Source: Geomonas paludis (GTDB taxonomy: Bacteria; Desulfobacterota; Desulfuromonadia; Geobacterales; Geobacteraceae). From it: DNA of 64,000 bases. Numbering within the stretch: position 1 is the first letter of the stretch; each line of letters opens with the position of its first letter. The stretch lies in contig NZ_BLXY01000002.1 in NCBI RefSeq assembly GCF_014193585.1, forward strand, positions 806,001-870,000, read 5' to 3'. Below, one piece after another: positions 33,519 through 42,068 of the stretch. The notes beneath the pieces are model-generated. The model had not been told where the DNA came from, did not search any database, and saw nothing but the letters and a program-made list of their open reading frames with translations. A program made the position numbers and the translations under genes.

Positions 33519-35031
33519 CTCGTCCTGGTCCATCTTCGTCGTTCTGCTGGTGCTGCTTTCCTTCATCCTGGTCGGGCTCAGGCAGAAGTCGCGCGAGAGC
33601 CACGAGTACGGCTTCGGCGGGCGCTACACCGGCAGGATCGGCGGCGGCGCGGCCATCGCCAGCAACTGGATGAGCGCCGCAAGCCTCATGGGCCTGGCCG
33701 GCATCATCTACCTGCGCGGCTACCAGGGGCTCGCCTACGTGATCGGCTGGACCGGCGGCTACGTGCTGCTACTGGTGCTGTTGGCAAGCCAGATCAGGCG
33801 CTTCGGCAAGTTCACCACCCCGGAGTTCGTGGGCGAGCGCTACGGCTCCCCCGCGGCGCGGCTCATGGCCGCGGTGATCGCCATCGCCATCTCGGTGATC
33901 TACTGCGTGGCCCAGTTCAAGGGGATCGGGCTCATCTTCGCCTTCATGTTCGACATCGGCTACGAGCAGGGGGTCACCTACGGGGCGCTGGCCGTGGTCT
34001 CCTACCTGGTGATCTCCGGGGCCCTCGGGGTCCCGCGCAACCAGCAGTTGCAGTACCTGGTGATCTGCGTCGCCTTCATCGTGCCCCTCATGTGGCTGGC
34101 GAAGAAGCTCGGCTATTTCTGGCTGCTGCCGCAGTTCGGCTACGGCCGGGCCCTGACCGACCTGGCCCGGGAGTTCCGCATCGACTTCACCCTCCCCTTC
34201 GCCGGGGACTCCCTCTTCGAGTGGTGCGCGCTCTGCTTCACGCTCATGGTGGGGACCGGCGGACTGCCCCACGTGCTGTCGCGGTTCTATACCGTTCCCA
34301 ACGTACGTGACGCCCGCTGGAGCGTGGTCTGGGGGCTCTTCTTCATCGCCCTCATCTACTGGTCCGCCCCTGCCTTCGCCGTCTTCGGCAGGCTTTTGGA
34401 GGCGCGCCACGGCATCGTCTTTGCCCCCGAGACCGCCCGCGCCGCGGCCGACGTCATCGCGCTGAAGACCGCCCTCATGGCCGGGCTCCCCGGGTGGCTG
34501 GTGGGGGTGCTGGCGGCCGGGGCGCTGTCGGCCGCCTTCTTCACCGTGGCCGGTCTGTTGATGACCGGGGCCGCCTCCATCTCCCACGACCTCTACTACA
34601 GCTTCGTGAACCCCAAGGCCAGCGAGAGGGCGCGCATGCAGGTGGCCAAGGGGGGGACCCTGGTACTGGCCGCGCTGGTGCTCCTGGTGGCGATGAATCC
34701 GCCCGGGCTCATCGCCGAGATCACCGCGGTCGCCTTCGCCCTGGCCGGCAACACCATCTTTCCGCTGTTTCTCCTCGGGATCTGGTGGGACCGTGCCAAC
34801 CGTTACGGCGCCATCGCCGGCATGGTCACCGGCGTCCTCTGCACCGTGGCCGCCCCGCTCCTGGGCGGGATACTGCCGGGGGTAGCCTCCTATTTCCCGG
34901 TCACCGCCTCCGCCCTGTGCGGCGCACCGCTGGTCATCTGCGTGATGATCGCCGTCTCCCTGGCGACCCCCGCCCCCCCCGAGGAGATGAGACGCTTCCT
35001 GGAGCAGGAGGTACACGGGCACCTGGATTAA
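33511..35031 (+). CDS. Sodium:solute symporter (SSS family), DUF4212 partner
   Basis: 506 residues, about 13 TM helices. SSS motifs: ESHEYGFGGRYTGRIGGGAA, NWMSAASLMGLAG and the sodium-site region GTGGLPHVLSRFYTVP. It is a second, distinct symporter beside ActP: no signal peptide or Ala/Pro extension. Substrate is probably a small organic acid, judged only from the operon (DUF294, DUF4212). No terminator is seen; a repeat region follows. Confidence 0.92.
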   Translation: MNDSSWSIFVVLLVLLSFILVGLRQKSRESHEYGFGGRYTGRIGGGAAIASNWMSAASLMGLAGIIYLRGYQGLAYVIGWTGGYVLLLVLLASQIRRFGKFTTPEFVGERYGSPAARLMAAVIAIAISVIYCVAQFKGIGLIFAFMFDIGYEQGVTYGALAVVSYLVISGALGVPRNQQLQYLVICVAFIVPLMWLAKKLGYFWLLPQFGYGRALTDLAREFRIDFTLPFAGDSLFEWCALCFTLMVGTGGLPHVLSRFYTVPNVRDARWSVVWGLFFIALIYWSAPAFAVFGRLLEARHGIVFAPETARAAADVIALKTALMAGLPGWLVGVLAAGALSAAFFTVAGLLMTGAASISHDLYYSFVNPKASERARMQVAKGGTLVLAALVLLVAMNPPGLIAEITAVAFALAGNTIFPLFLLGIWWDRANRYGAIAGMVTGVLCTVAAPLLGGILPGVASYFPVTASALCGAPLVICVMIAVSLATPAPPEEMRRFLEQEVHGHLD

Positions 35032-35040
35032 GAGGCAAAA

Positions 35041-35268
35041 GATGTTCAACGTTCAACGTTCAATGTTCGACGTTAGGCTCATCCTTGAATTGCGGCTTTT
35101 AGCTGGTGCGTTGCCGTCACGGTGCAGGTGCCACATGGCGGGTAGAGAATCGAACGTCGAACCTTGAACGGCTTTTCAGTCTGTTCCAGTTGGTGCGCTT
35201 GCCGTCACCACACAGGTGCCAACGGAGCGCGCACACAATCGAACGTTGAACGTTGAACCTTCTAACCG
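35041..35268. repeat. TTCAACG-heptamer repeat region with a 75-bp tandem unit
   Basis: The left end carries GTTCAACGTTCAACGTTCAA. Then two imperfect tandem units of about 75 bp follow (35110-35185 and 35190-35268), each containing TTGCCGTCAC, CAGGTGCCA and ending in inverse heptamers (ATCGAACGTTGAACGTTGAA). Same family as 9903-10023 and 17467-17755. It separates the symporter operon from the next gene. Confidence 0.65.
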
Positions 35269-35292
35269 GTTTTTCCTGTTTTTGGAGCTTTT

Positions 35293-36558
35293 ATGCCCAT
35301 GCTTTTGGGAACCAAGGGTGACGAGATCCTCAAGTGGCGCGCCAGTACGGAACTGGTGGCAAGCCTCAAGACGCGCCTGGAGCGCAAGTGGGGCAGCAGT
35401 TCGTCCCGCGAGGCGGAGGCCTTCCTCGGCACGCTGATCGACTCGCTCAAGGAGGAACTGGCCTACGAGGGGCAACTGGACCAGGAGCTGGCGACACTGG
35501 ACCAGGCCATCGCGGAGGCCCCCACCCCGGCCTCGCTGGTGCCGCTCCAGACCCGTTACCGGGAACTGCTCGCCGCCCATTTCCGCCGCCGCAACTCCCC
35601 CCTGGCCCTGTGCGGCGCCTGCAACAAGCTGCACGACCAGGTGCTGCTGCGGGCGGCACAACTGGCCGAGGAGCGCATGCGCGACCTGGGGCAGGGGACG
35701 GCGCCGGTCTACGCGCTGCTCGTCTCGGGGGACCGTGGCCGCGGCGAACAGACCCTCTACAGCCGCAACCGGTACCTCTTGCTGCACCAGCTCGACTCCC
35801 AGCGCTTCTTCCTGTTCAGCCGCCAGCTCACCCAGGCGCTCCTCGAGGCGGGACTTTTGGCCGCCGGGGAAACGCCCTGGCACGGCTCCCTCACCGAATG
35901 GCGCTCGCTGCTGAAAAACGGGGACCGGCACGAGCCTCCCACGCCGGAACTGGAGCCGATGCTCCCCTTTGCCGCGGCCCAGAAACAGGCGGCGCCCCCG
36001 CTTCCCGAGTGGCGCTGGCGCCTGGAGTCGATGGCCGACCTGTGCCACGTGGCGGGTTTCGAGCCGCTGGCCGAACAGGCGCTCACCGCGGCGGCAGCCG
36101 CCCTCAGGGAGCAACGCGGGCGCGACCCCTTCTTCCAGCTGGCGCGCCGGGTCATCAGCCTCCCGCTCGCCCTCGGGCACTTCGGGCGCTGGCGCCTGGA
36201 GCGCGGCGGCGAGCACCACGGCGAGATCGACGTCGAGACACTGGGGCTCTCCCCCCTGGTGCAGCTGGTGCGCATCCTGGCGCTGCAGGCGGAGGTGCAC
36301 GAGGGGGGCACGCTGGAGCGGGTGCGGCAGCTCCTGTACCGGGGCGCGCTGGACGTGGACCTGGCCGAGCGGCTCCTGAAGGCGCTGCAGTGCCTGATGC
36401 AGTTGAGGATCGAGGGTGAGATCCGCAGCGAGGGGGCGGCAGCCTTCGCCAACCCGGAGGAGTTCAGCATGACCCTGGACGGGCGGCTGCGGAGTGCGCT
36501 GGAGGCGGTGCTCAGCCTGCAGAAGATCGCCTACCAGCGGTTGGTGGGACAGGTATAG
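35293..36558 (+). CDS. Degenerate DUF294-like nucleotidyltransferase relative
   Basis: 421 residues. Overall layout matches the gene at 31917-33134: helical N-terminus, a nucleotidyltransferase-like segment, a long C-terminal helical domain. The motif reads VSGDRGRGEQTLYSRNRYLL where the intact paralogue has SMGSDGREEQTLITDQDYLI: the D-x-D metal ligands are replaced by R-N-R, so catalysis is unlikely. The EQTL core keeps the homology clear. The frame is intact and long, so it is maintained, perhaps as a binding or regulatory partner. ATG at 35293 with GGAGC upstream. Followed 9 bp later by a TIM-barrel gene. Confidence 0.75.
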   Translation: MPMLLGTKGDEILKWRASTELVASLKTRLERKWGSSSSREAEAFLGTLIDSLKEELAYEGQLDQELATLDQAIAEAPTPASLVPLQTRYRELLAAHFRRRNSPLALCGACNKLHDQVLLRAAQLAEERMRDLGQGTAPVYALLVSGDRGRGEQTLYSRNRYLLLHQLDSQRFFLFSRQLTQALLEAGLLAAGETPWHGSLTEWRSLLKNGDRHEPPTPELEPMLPFAAAQKQAAPPLPEWRWRLESMADLCHVAGFEPLAEQALTAAAAALREQRGRDPFFQLARRVISLPLALGHFGRWRLERGGEHHGEIDVETLGLSPLVQLVRILALQAEVHEGGTLERVRQLLYRGALDVDLAERLLKALQCLMQLRIEGEIRSEGAAAFANPEEFSMTLDGRLRSALEAVLSLQKIAYQRLVGQV

Positions 36559-36567
36559 GTACCGGGC

Positions 36568-37362
36568 ATGCGTATATCGATTTCCGCAGGAACGCTGTTC
36601 ACCTTCCCCCTCCCCAAGGCATTCGCCATGGCGCGGGAGGCCGGCTTCGACGGCATGGAACTGGTGATCAACCAGGAGTTCCAGAAGGTGAACACGCGGC
36701 GGCTGGTGAAGGAGCTGGCCGAGATCATGCCGATCTTCTCGATCCATGCCCCGTTCCTGCAGTTGGACGGCTGGGGGAGCCCGGTCGATTCTCTGAAACG
36801 TTGCGTGGAGATCGCCGCGGACTGCGGCATCGGGCTGGTGAACTTCCATCCCCCCTCATGGATGGGACTGGAGTTCGCTTACTGGCGCTGGCTGTACCGG
36901 ATGCAGGATTTTCAAAAGGAGATCGGGGGGGACCAGGTGGCGGTGACCCTGGAGAACATGCCCTGGACCGGCAAGTACCGCATCAACGGCTACATCCTCT
37001 CGGACACCCAGAAGCTGATCGAGTTCCTCCACGAAAGGAACCTCTACCTCACCTTCGACTGCACCCACATGGGGAGCGGGCGGGCCAACTTCATCAACGA
37101 CTTCTACCTCTGTTACAACAGCGGCCGGATCAGGAACATCCACTTTTCCGACTACGGGCACGGCCGTCAGCACCTGCTGCCGGGGCACGGCATCCTGCCG
37201 CTGACCCGCTTCTTGAACCACCTGCGCAACACCGCCTACAACGACATCCTGACCCTGGAGCTCTCCCCACACGAGTTCCCCAAGGGGGAAGGGATCATCC
37301 AGGAAAGCCTCAAGGAGATCCTCGCCTACCTGAGGCAGGAGACCGCCAAGCCTACCCCCTGA
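36568..37362 (+). CDS. Sugar phosphate isomerase/epimerase family TIM-barrel protein
   Basis: 264 residues of the xylose-isomerase-like/AP endonuclease 2 fold. Likely metal ligands in order: His in SIHAPF, Glu in TLENMPW, Asp/His in TFDCTHMG, the His of HFSDYGHGRQH and Glu in LTLELSPHE. Reaction and substrate unknown. 9 bp after the degenerate nucleotidyltransferase gene, so co-transcribed. Its 3' end overlaps that of the universal stress gene by 11 bp. Confidence 0.85.
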   Translation: MRISISAGTLFTFPLPKAFAMAREAGFDGMELVINQEFQKVNTRRLVKELAEIMPIFSIHAPFLQLDGWGSPVDSLKRCVEIAADCGIGLVNFHPPSWMGLEFAYWRWLYRMQDFQKEIGGDQVAVTLENMPWTGKYRINGYILSDTQKLIEFLHERNLYLTFDCTHMGSGRANFINDFYLCYNSGRIRNIHFSDYGHGRQHLLPGHGILPLTRFLNHLRNTAYNDILTLELSPHEFPKGEGIIQESLKEILAYLRQETAKPTP

Positions 37363-37807
37363 CCACGTAAACCGAGCACTTGGCGTCCCGCACCACCTTG
37401 TGCGACACGCTCCCCAAGAGCTTCCGTTTCAGGAACCCCTTGCCGGTGCTCCCGATCACGATCACGTCGATCTCCTCCTTCTGGGCGAAACGGATCAGTT
37501 CCTCGGCGGGATCGCCGTAGACCACCGCGGTCTCCAGCGGCACCTCCAGTTCGCCGGCGAGCTTCTCCACCACGTAGAAGATGCGCTCCTTGAGTTCGGT
37601 CCACTGGTCCTGCTCGGTGATGGGGCGTGCGGGGACGAAGTCGGTGAAGGTGTTGCGCGTCGCGTTGGGGAGCACCAGGAGGCCGTAGACCTTGCTCTTG
37701 AACTGGCTCGGGATGCCCGCCGCGAAACGGACCGCCTCCTCGGCGGCCTTGTCCGAAAGCGGTGAGCCGTCGATGGCCACCAGGATCTTTTTGCGCAGGT
37801 TGAGCAT
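37352..37807 (-). CDS. Universal stress protein (UspA family, ATP-binding type)
   Basis: 151 residues from ATG 37807 (GGAGG four bases upstream). Single Usp domain starting ILVAIDGSPLSDKA and ending with the ATP-binding pattern G-x2-G-x9-G-S (GSTGKGFLKRKLLGS). Cytoplasmic nucleotide-binding stress factor; specific role unknown. Convergent with the TIM-barrel gene. Confidence 0.9.
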   Translation of the reverse strand: MLNLRKKILVAIDGSPLSDKAAEEAVRFAAGIPSQFKSKVYGLLVLPNATRNTFTDFVPARPITEQDQWTELKERIFYVVEKLAGELEVPLETAVVYGDPAEELIRFAQKEEIDVIVIGSTGKGFLKRKLLGSVSHKVVRDAKCSVYVVRG

Positions 37808-37936
37808 CTTTCCTCCGGGGTGCGGCTGGGGTGAAAGGCTGCACAACTATATAACATCGCCGCGGTTTTTCCTACAGGATTTTAACGCAAATCCCCCCTG
37901 CCCCCCTTCACAAAGGCTCTATTAGCACGCGCGGCA

Positions 37937-38048
37937 GAAGGGACTGGCTCCGAAAGGTGCCTGTCCCTTTAGCGGAACGCTCCTTTCAGCTCAGCCACCT
38001 TTAAGCCACTGAGGGGACAGGCACCTGGCGGAGCCAGTCCCCTCCTTC
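37937..38048. repeat. GGGACTGGCTCCG inverted-repeat element, copy A
   Basis: Ends GGGACTGGCTCCG and CGGAGCCAGTCCC, followed inward by AGGTGCCTGTCCC and GGGACAGGCACCT, around a conserved core (here reversed) containing GGAGCGTTCCGC in inverse orientation. About 110 bp, no coding capacity. Copies B and C are at 39487-39591 and 55313-55420. The layout resembles REP/BIME units handled by TnpA-REP transposases, none of which is in the window. Confidence 0.75.
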
Positions 38049-38087
38049 GGGGAAGGGCTCTGAGGTGTGACACAGGGGGGGCTGTAA

Positions 38088-38112
38088 CAAAAAAAGGCGC
38101 CCGAAGGCGCCA
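38088..38112 (-). terminator. Rho-independent terminator of the inositol monophosphatase operon
   Basis: Minus strand stem GGCGCC-TTCG-GGCGCC followed by seven T residues, 22 bp after the stop codon at 38135. Confidence 0.9.
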
Positions 38113-38134
38113 GTTTGTCAGGATGCTCCGCCGC

Positions 38135-38947
38135 TCACAGCACCGGCTCGGCCTTTTCCGCCCGTTCCAGCAGCGTCTCTATCTCGTCGTGAATGAGCCC
38201 GTTGGTTGCCAGGATACGGTGGTCGTCGATGCGGTGCGGCTCGCCCTTGTGGTTGGTCACGGTCCCGCCCGCTTCACGCACCAGCAGCGCCCCGGCGGCG
38301 ACGTCCCACGGCTTCAGCTTGCACTCCCAGTAGCCGTCCAGCCGCCCCGCCGCCACGTAGGCGAGATCGAGCGCGGCGGCCCCGGCCCGGCGCACCCCGC
38401 GCGCGGCAAGCTGCAGCTCGAAGAAGTTGCGGAAATTGTTCTCGTTGCCGCGGGCGGCATCGTAGGGAAACCCGGTGGCGATCAGGGACTGCCGCAAGGG
38501 CTTGCGCGACGAGACGCGGATGGGTGCGCCGTTGAGAAACGCCCCTCCCCCCCGGGTCGTCGTGAAGAGCTCGTCCATCATGCAGTGGTAGATCACCCCG
38601 AGGGTAAGCTCCCCCTGCCGTTCCAGAGCGATGGAAACGCAGAACCACGGGAAGCCGTGGGCATAGTTGGTGGTACCGTCCAGGGGATCGATGACCCAGC
38701 GCCAGGCCGGGTCACCGTCGGCGTAGAGGTTTTCTTCGGCCAGGAAACTGTGGCTGGGAAAGGCGCTCCGGATCCGGTTGACGATCATCTCCTCGCAGGC
38801 CCGGTCCACCTCGGTCACGATGTCGACCTCCCCCTTGAAGGAGAAGCTGAAATCGCTCCACAGTTTCTGCTTCTGGAGCGCCCCGGCCTCACGTGCGGAT
38901 GCCACCGCGACCTCGAGCATCTGACCCAGCCCGACATCATTGGACAT
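38135..38947 (-). CDS. Inositol monophosphatase family protein
   Basis: 270 residues from ATG 38947 (GGAGG five bases upstream), overlapping the preceding gene by 11 bp. Metal and phosphate motifs: DIVTEVDRACEE, EENLY, WVIDPLDGTTNYAHG and WDVAAGALLVREAGG. Hydrolyses inositol-1-phosphate or a related sugar phosphate; the family also includes CysQ- and FBPase-like enzymes, but the WVIDPLDGTTNY motif fits IMPase best. Confidence 0.93.
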   Translation of the reverse strand: MSNDVGLGQMLEVAVASAREAGALQKQKLWSDFSFSFKGEVDIVTEVDRACEEMIVNRIRSAFPSHSFLAEENLYADGDPAWRWVIDPLDGTTNYAHGFPWFCVSIALERQGELTLGVIYHCMMDELFTTTRGGGAFLNGAPIRVSSRKPLRQSLIATGFPYDAARGNENNFRNFFELQLAARGVRRAGAAALDLAYVAAGRLDGYWECKLKPWDVAAGALLVREAGGTVTNHKGEPHRIDDHRILATNGLIHDEIETLLERAEKAEPVL

Positions 38948-39380
38948 CAGTATCCTCCAGCAGTTCCTGCATCTCCTCGAGCAGCGTGAAATGGATCTCG
39001 TCCTCGTCGGCCATGGTCTGGAACATCGCGCGCTCCCAGGGGTGCAGCGCCTCACGGGCCAGTTCGGCGCAGGCCCGGGCGGAAAGCGCCTCGAACTGCA
39101 TGGCGTGCCGGTATACCCCGAGGTCGCCCCGGTACCGGGACAGTTCCTCGGCCGAGAGCCGGCGCAGGATGCTGCGCGCCCCCTCCAGCGTCGCCGAGTG
39201 GCGCAGGTCCACCCTCCCCCCGTCCCGCAGCGCACGCAGCGCCCCCGCGTGACGCAGTTCATCCTCGCTGAACATCCTGAAGATGGTGGAGAGTCCCGCC
39301 ACGCCCGCCTCTGCGCTGCAGCGTTCGTAGTACCCCATGCCGTCGCCTTCCTTCCGGAGCTCCATGTCCCTGGAATTCAT
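38937..39380 (-). CDS. Ferritin-like (rubrerythrin-type) helical protein
   Basis: 147 residues, all helical. Candidate di-iron ligands: Glu/His in MFSEDELRHAG, then YRHAMQFEALSARACAELARE and ADEDEIHFTLLEEM, which matches the four-helix pattern with E-x-x-H pairs. No rubredoxin domain. Probably a peroxide- or iron-handling protein, but an early ligand Glu is not clear, so activity is uncertain. Overlaps the IMPase gene start. Confidence 0.65.
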   Translation of the reverse strand: MNSRDMELRKEGDGMGYYERCSAEAGVAGLSTIFRMFSEDELRHAGALRALRDGGRVDLRHSATLEGARSILRRLSAEELSRYRGDLGVYRHAMQFEALSARACAELAREALHPWERAMFQTMADEDEIHFTLLEEMQELLEDTDVQ

Positions 39381-39486
39381 AATCTCCCTCCCGAGATGTC
39401 TTTTTATGGCTGGAAAACAGTAACAGGAAATCTCTATATTTCAAAAAGGTAGGCGAGTTTTTTCGCGGCGCGGGAGAGGATCAAAA

Positions 39487-39591
39487 GGGGACTGGCTCCG
39501 CCAGGTGCCTGTCCGCTTAGTTGGAGAAGCTGGCTGAGGTGAAAGAAGCGTTCCGCGAGAGGGACAGGCACCTACCGGAGCCAGTCCCTTC
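39487..39591. repeat. GGGACTGGCTCCG inverted-repeat element, copy B
   Basis: GGGACTGGCTCCGCCAGGTG at the left, its complement ending CGGAGCCAGTCCC at the right, core GCTGGCTGAGGTGAAAGAAG then CGTTCCGC. Between the ferritin-like gene and the amtB terminator. Confidence 0.75.
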
Positions 39592-39595
39592 AGAC

Positions 39596-39628
39596 AAAAA
39601 GAGAGAGGGACCTGGCGGTCCCCCTCTC
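39596..39628 (-). terminator. Rho-independent terminator of glnK-amtB
   Basis: Minus strand stem GAGAGGGGGACC / GGTCCCTCTC (two-base bulge), loop GCCA, followed by TCTTTTT; 22 bp after the amtB stop. Confidence 0.8.
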
Positions 39629-39649
39629 ATTGCAACCTGTTGGGCAATC

Positions 39650-41188
39650 CTAGTTGTAGGCGGTCTCGGAGTGCTGGGTCTGGTCGAGGCCCATGATCTC
39701 GTCTTCCTTCTCGACGCGCAGGCCGATGGTCTTGTGCAGCACGAAGGCGATCACGAGGGTCACCACCACCGCGTAGGCGGCTGCTGCGCCGACGGCGATC
39801 AGCTGGGTGACGAACTGCTTCATGTTGCCGGAGGTGAGGCCGGTGGCGCCGACGGTGGCGAAGACGCCGGTCAGGATGGCGCCGGTGGTGCCGCCCACGC
39901 CGTGCACGCCGAAGGCATCCAAGGAGTCGTCGTACTTAAGCTTCGCCTTGAGCAGCACGCCGCCGTAGCAGACCAGGCCGCCGGCAACGCCCATGAGCAG
40001 GGCGGCACCCGGCTGCACGAAGCCGGCTGCGGGGGTGATCACGACCAGGCCGGCCACCACGCCGGAGCCGAAGCCCAGGGCGGAAGGCTTGCCGGCATGG
40101 ATCCACTCGGCGATCATCCAGGTGAGACCGGCAGCGGCCGGTGCGATGGTGGTGGTCATGAAGGCGAGGCCGGCGAGGCCGCCCGCAGCGTCGGAGCAGC
40201 CGGCGCCCACGATGGCGGAACCCGCGTTGAAGCCGAACCAGCCGAACCACAGCACACCGACGCCGAGCAGGGTCAGCGGCAGGCTGTGCGGAGCCATGCG
40301 CTCGGTGGGGAAGCCGTGACGCTTGCCGAGGAAGGCGAGTACCACCAGGGCCGAGATACCGGAGGAGAGGTGAACGACGGTGCCGCCTGCAAAGTCAAGG
40401 GCGCCCATCTTGAAGAGCCAGCCGTCGGCCATCCAGACCCAGTGCGCCAGCGGATCGTAGACCAGGGTGGTCCAGAGCAGCACGAACAGGCAGTAGGCGG
40501 AGAACTTGATCCTCTCGGCCAGGGCGCCCGAGATGAGGGCCACGGTGATGATGGCGAACATGGCCTGGTACATGGCGAACACGTACTCGGGAATGGCGCC
40601 CGGCTCGGTGGGGACGTTCTGGAACAGCGCGTAGATGGCGTTGCCGTCCTTGAAGGTGATCAGCCCGTTCAGAAGGGCCTTGCTGAAATCGCCCACCAGG
40701 CCGTGCCCCATGTCCGGCCCGAAGGCCAGGGAGTAGCCGATGATGGCCCACTGCACGCCGACGATGCCCATGGCCACCAGGGAGTGCATCATGGTGGAGA
40801 GGACGTTCTTCTGACGGACCATGCCGCCGTAGAACAGGGCCAGGCCCGGGGTCATGAAGAGGACCATGGCCGCGGAGACCAGCATCCAGGCGGTGTCGCC
40901 GGTGTTGAGCACCGGTGCGACATTCTTGGCGGCCGGGGCGGCGGCGGGTGCGGCGGCGGCCGGAGCAGGCGCCGCTGCGGCGTCAGCGGCGGGGGCGGCG
41001 GCTGCGGGGGCCGCGGTGGCGGTGGCGGCAGCCGGCGCGGCGGCGGAATCGGCCGCCTTCTCCTCGGCTATGGCGAGGACCGGCACCAGCATCAGGCTGG
41101 CCAGAAGGGCCAGCTTGCCAAGTTTCATGGTGAGGCAGCTGGAAGCGGGCTTAGCTGCATCCTTTACCTTTCTAATGTCACGCATCAT
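39650..41188 (-). CDS. amtB: Ammonium transporter AmtB with Ala-rich N-terminal linker
   Basis: 512 residues. Signal-like hydrophobic segment (KLALLASLMLVPVLAIAEE), then a stretch of about 50 Ala/Pro residues, then an 11-TM Amt core from about residue 97 (TAWMLVSAAMVLFMTPGLALFYGG). Amt signature DFAGGTVVHLSSG and the second pore His in DSLDAFGVHGVGGTTG are present. Conducts ammonium across the inner membrane and is blocked by GlnK. Start ATG 41188 with GGAGAG upstream. 49 bp after glnK. Confidence 0.97.
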   Translation of the reverse strand: MMRDIRKVKDAAKPASSCLTMKLGKLALLASLMLVPVLAIAEEKAADSAAAPAAATATAAPAAAAPAADAAAAPAPAAAAPAAAPAAKNVAPVLNTGDTAWMLVSAAMVLFMTPGLALFYGGMVRQKNVLSTMMHSLVAMGIVGVQWAIIGYSLAFGPDMGHGLVGDFSKALLNGLITFKDGNAIYALFQNVPTEPGAIPEYVFAMYQAMFAIITVALISGALAERIKFSAYCLFVLLWTTLVYDPLAHWVWMADGWLFKMGALDFAGGTVVHLSSGISALVVLAFLGKRHGFPTERMAPHSLPLTLLGVGVLWFGWFGFNAGSAIVGAGCSDAAGGLAGLAFMTTTIAPAAAGLTWMIAEWIHAGKPSALGFGSGVVAGLVVITPAAGFVQPGAALLMGVAGGLVCYGGVLLKAKLKYDDSLDAFGVHGVGGTTGAILTGVFATVGATGLTSGNMKQFVTQLIAVGAAAAYAVVVTLVIAFVLHKTIGLRVEKEDEIMGLDQTQHSETAYN

Positions 41189-41237
41189 AACACTCTCCGT
41201 TGATCGTATTTTGGGTTGATTGAAAGAACCTTACGTC

Positions 41238-41591
<354 letters not shown>

Positions 41592-41900
41592 TTAGTTAAT
41601 GGCGGTGGATTGGTCGTTTGCACACTGCGTGCATCACAGGTCTTGCAGAACATTCAGCAGGCCGATCAGCCGGCTTGCAGACATAGCATCCATCGGTTCC
41701 AGGTTTCACCCTCTTTTCAGGCCCCTGAAGGCTTCGATGCCCTTGCCTCTTGTTCAACTTTGAATAAACAGATCTTTGCAGCCTTGAAAACAGTCCCCCT
41801 TTCCCAATAATGATGCCCCTCCACCACGACCTGTGCACCATTGCCTAAACGGGCGGGAAAGCCTTCTGCGGCACACCATCGTGCCGTGTGACCAACCCTT

Positions 41901-41916
41901 AGCATAGGCTGTGCCA
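41901..41916 (-). promoter_or_regulatory. Sigma-54 promoter of glnK-amtB
   Basis: Minus strand TGGCACAGCCTATGCT: TGGCAC and GC ten bp after GG, close to the full consensus. The predicted start is near 41889, leaving an untranslated leader of about 310 nt before glnK. The leader contains a CGGCAC/GTGCCG hairpin and TTCAGG/CCTGAA and GCCG/CGGC stems. No other gene lies in 41577-42068. Confidence 0.8.
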
Positions 41917-41977
41917 GCGCACATTCCCCGCCACAACCTGCTGAAAGTAAAGGATTTTTCACCGCAAAGCCGTAAAC

Positions 41978-42000
41978 GCCGCCACGAGGCGGTCTTTTAT
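41978..42000. terminator. Hairpin between the GGDEF-EAL gene and the glnK promoter
   Basis: Stem GCCGCC-acga-GGCGGT. The T run (CTTTTAT) is on the plus strand; on the minus strand only GTTT follows. It lies 70 bp past the minus-strand GGDEF-EAL stop and may end that transcript before the sigma-54 promoter; the plus-strand T run is unexplained. Confidence 0.4.
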
Positions 42001-42068
42001 TGCGGCAGCCATGATGTTTTTTTAGGCAGGAAAAACGGGAGCAGGAAGAGAGGTGGTGCGGCGGGAGG

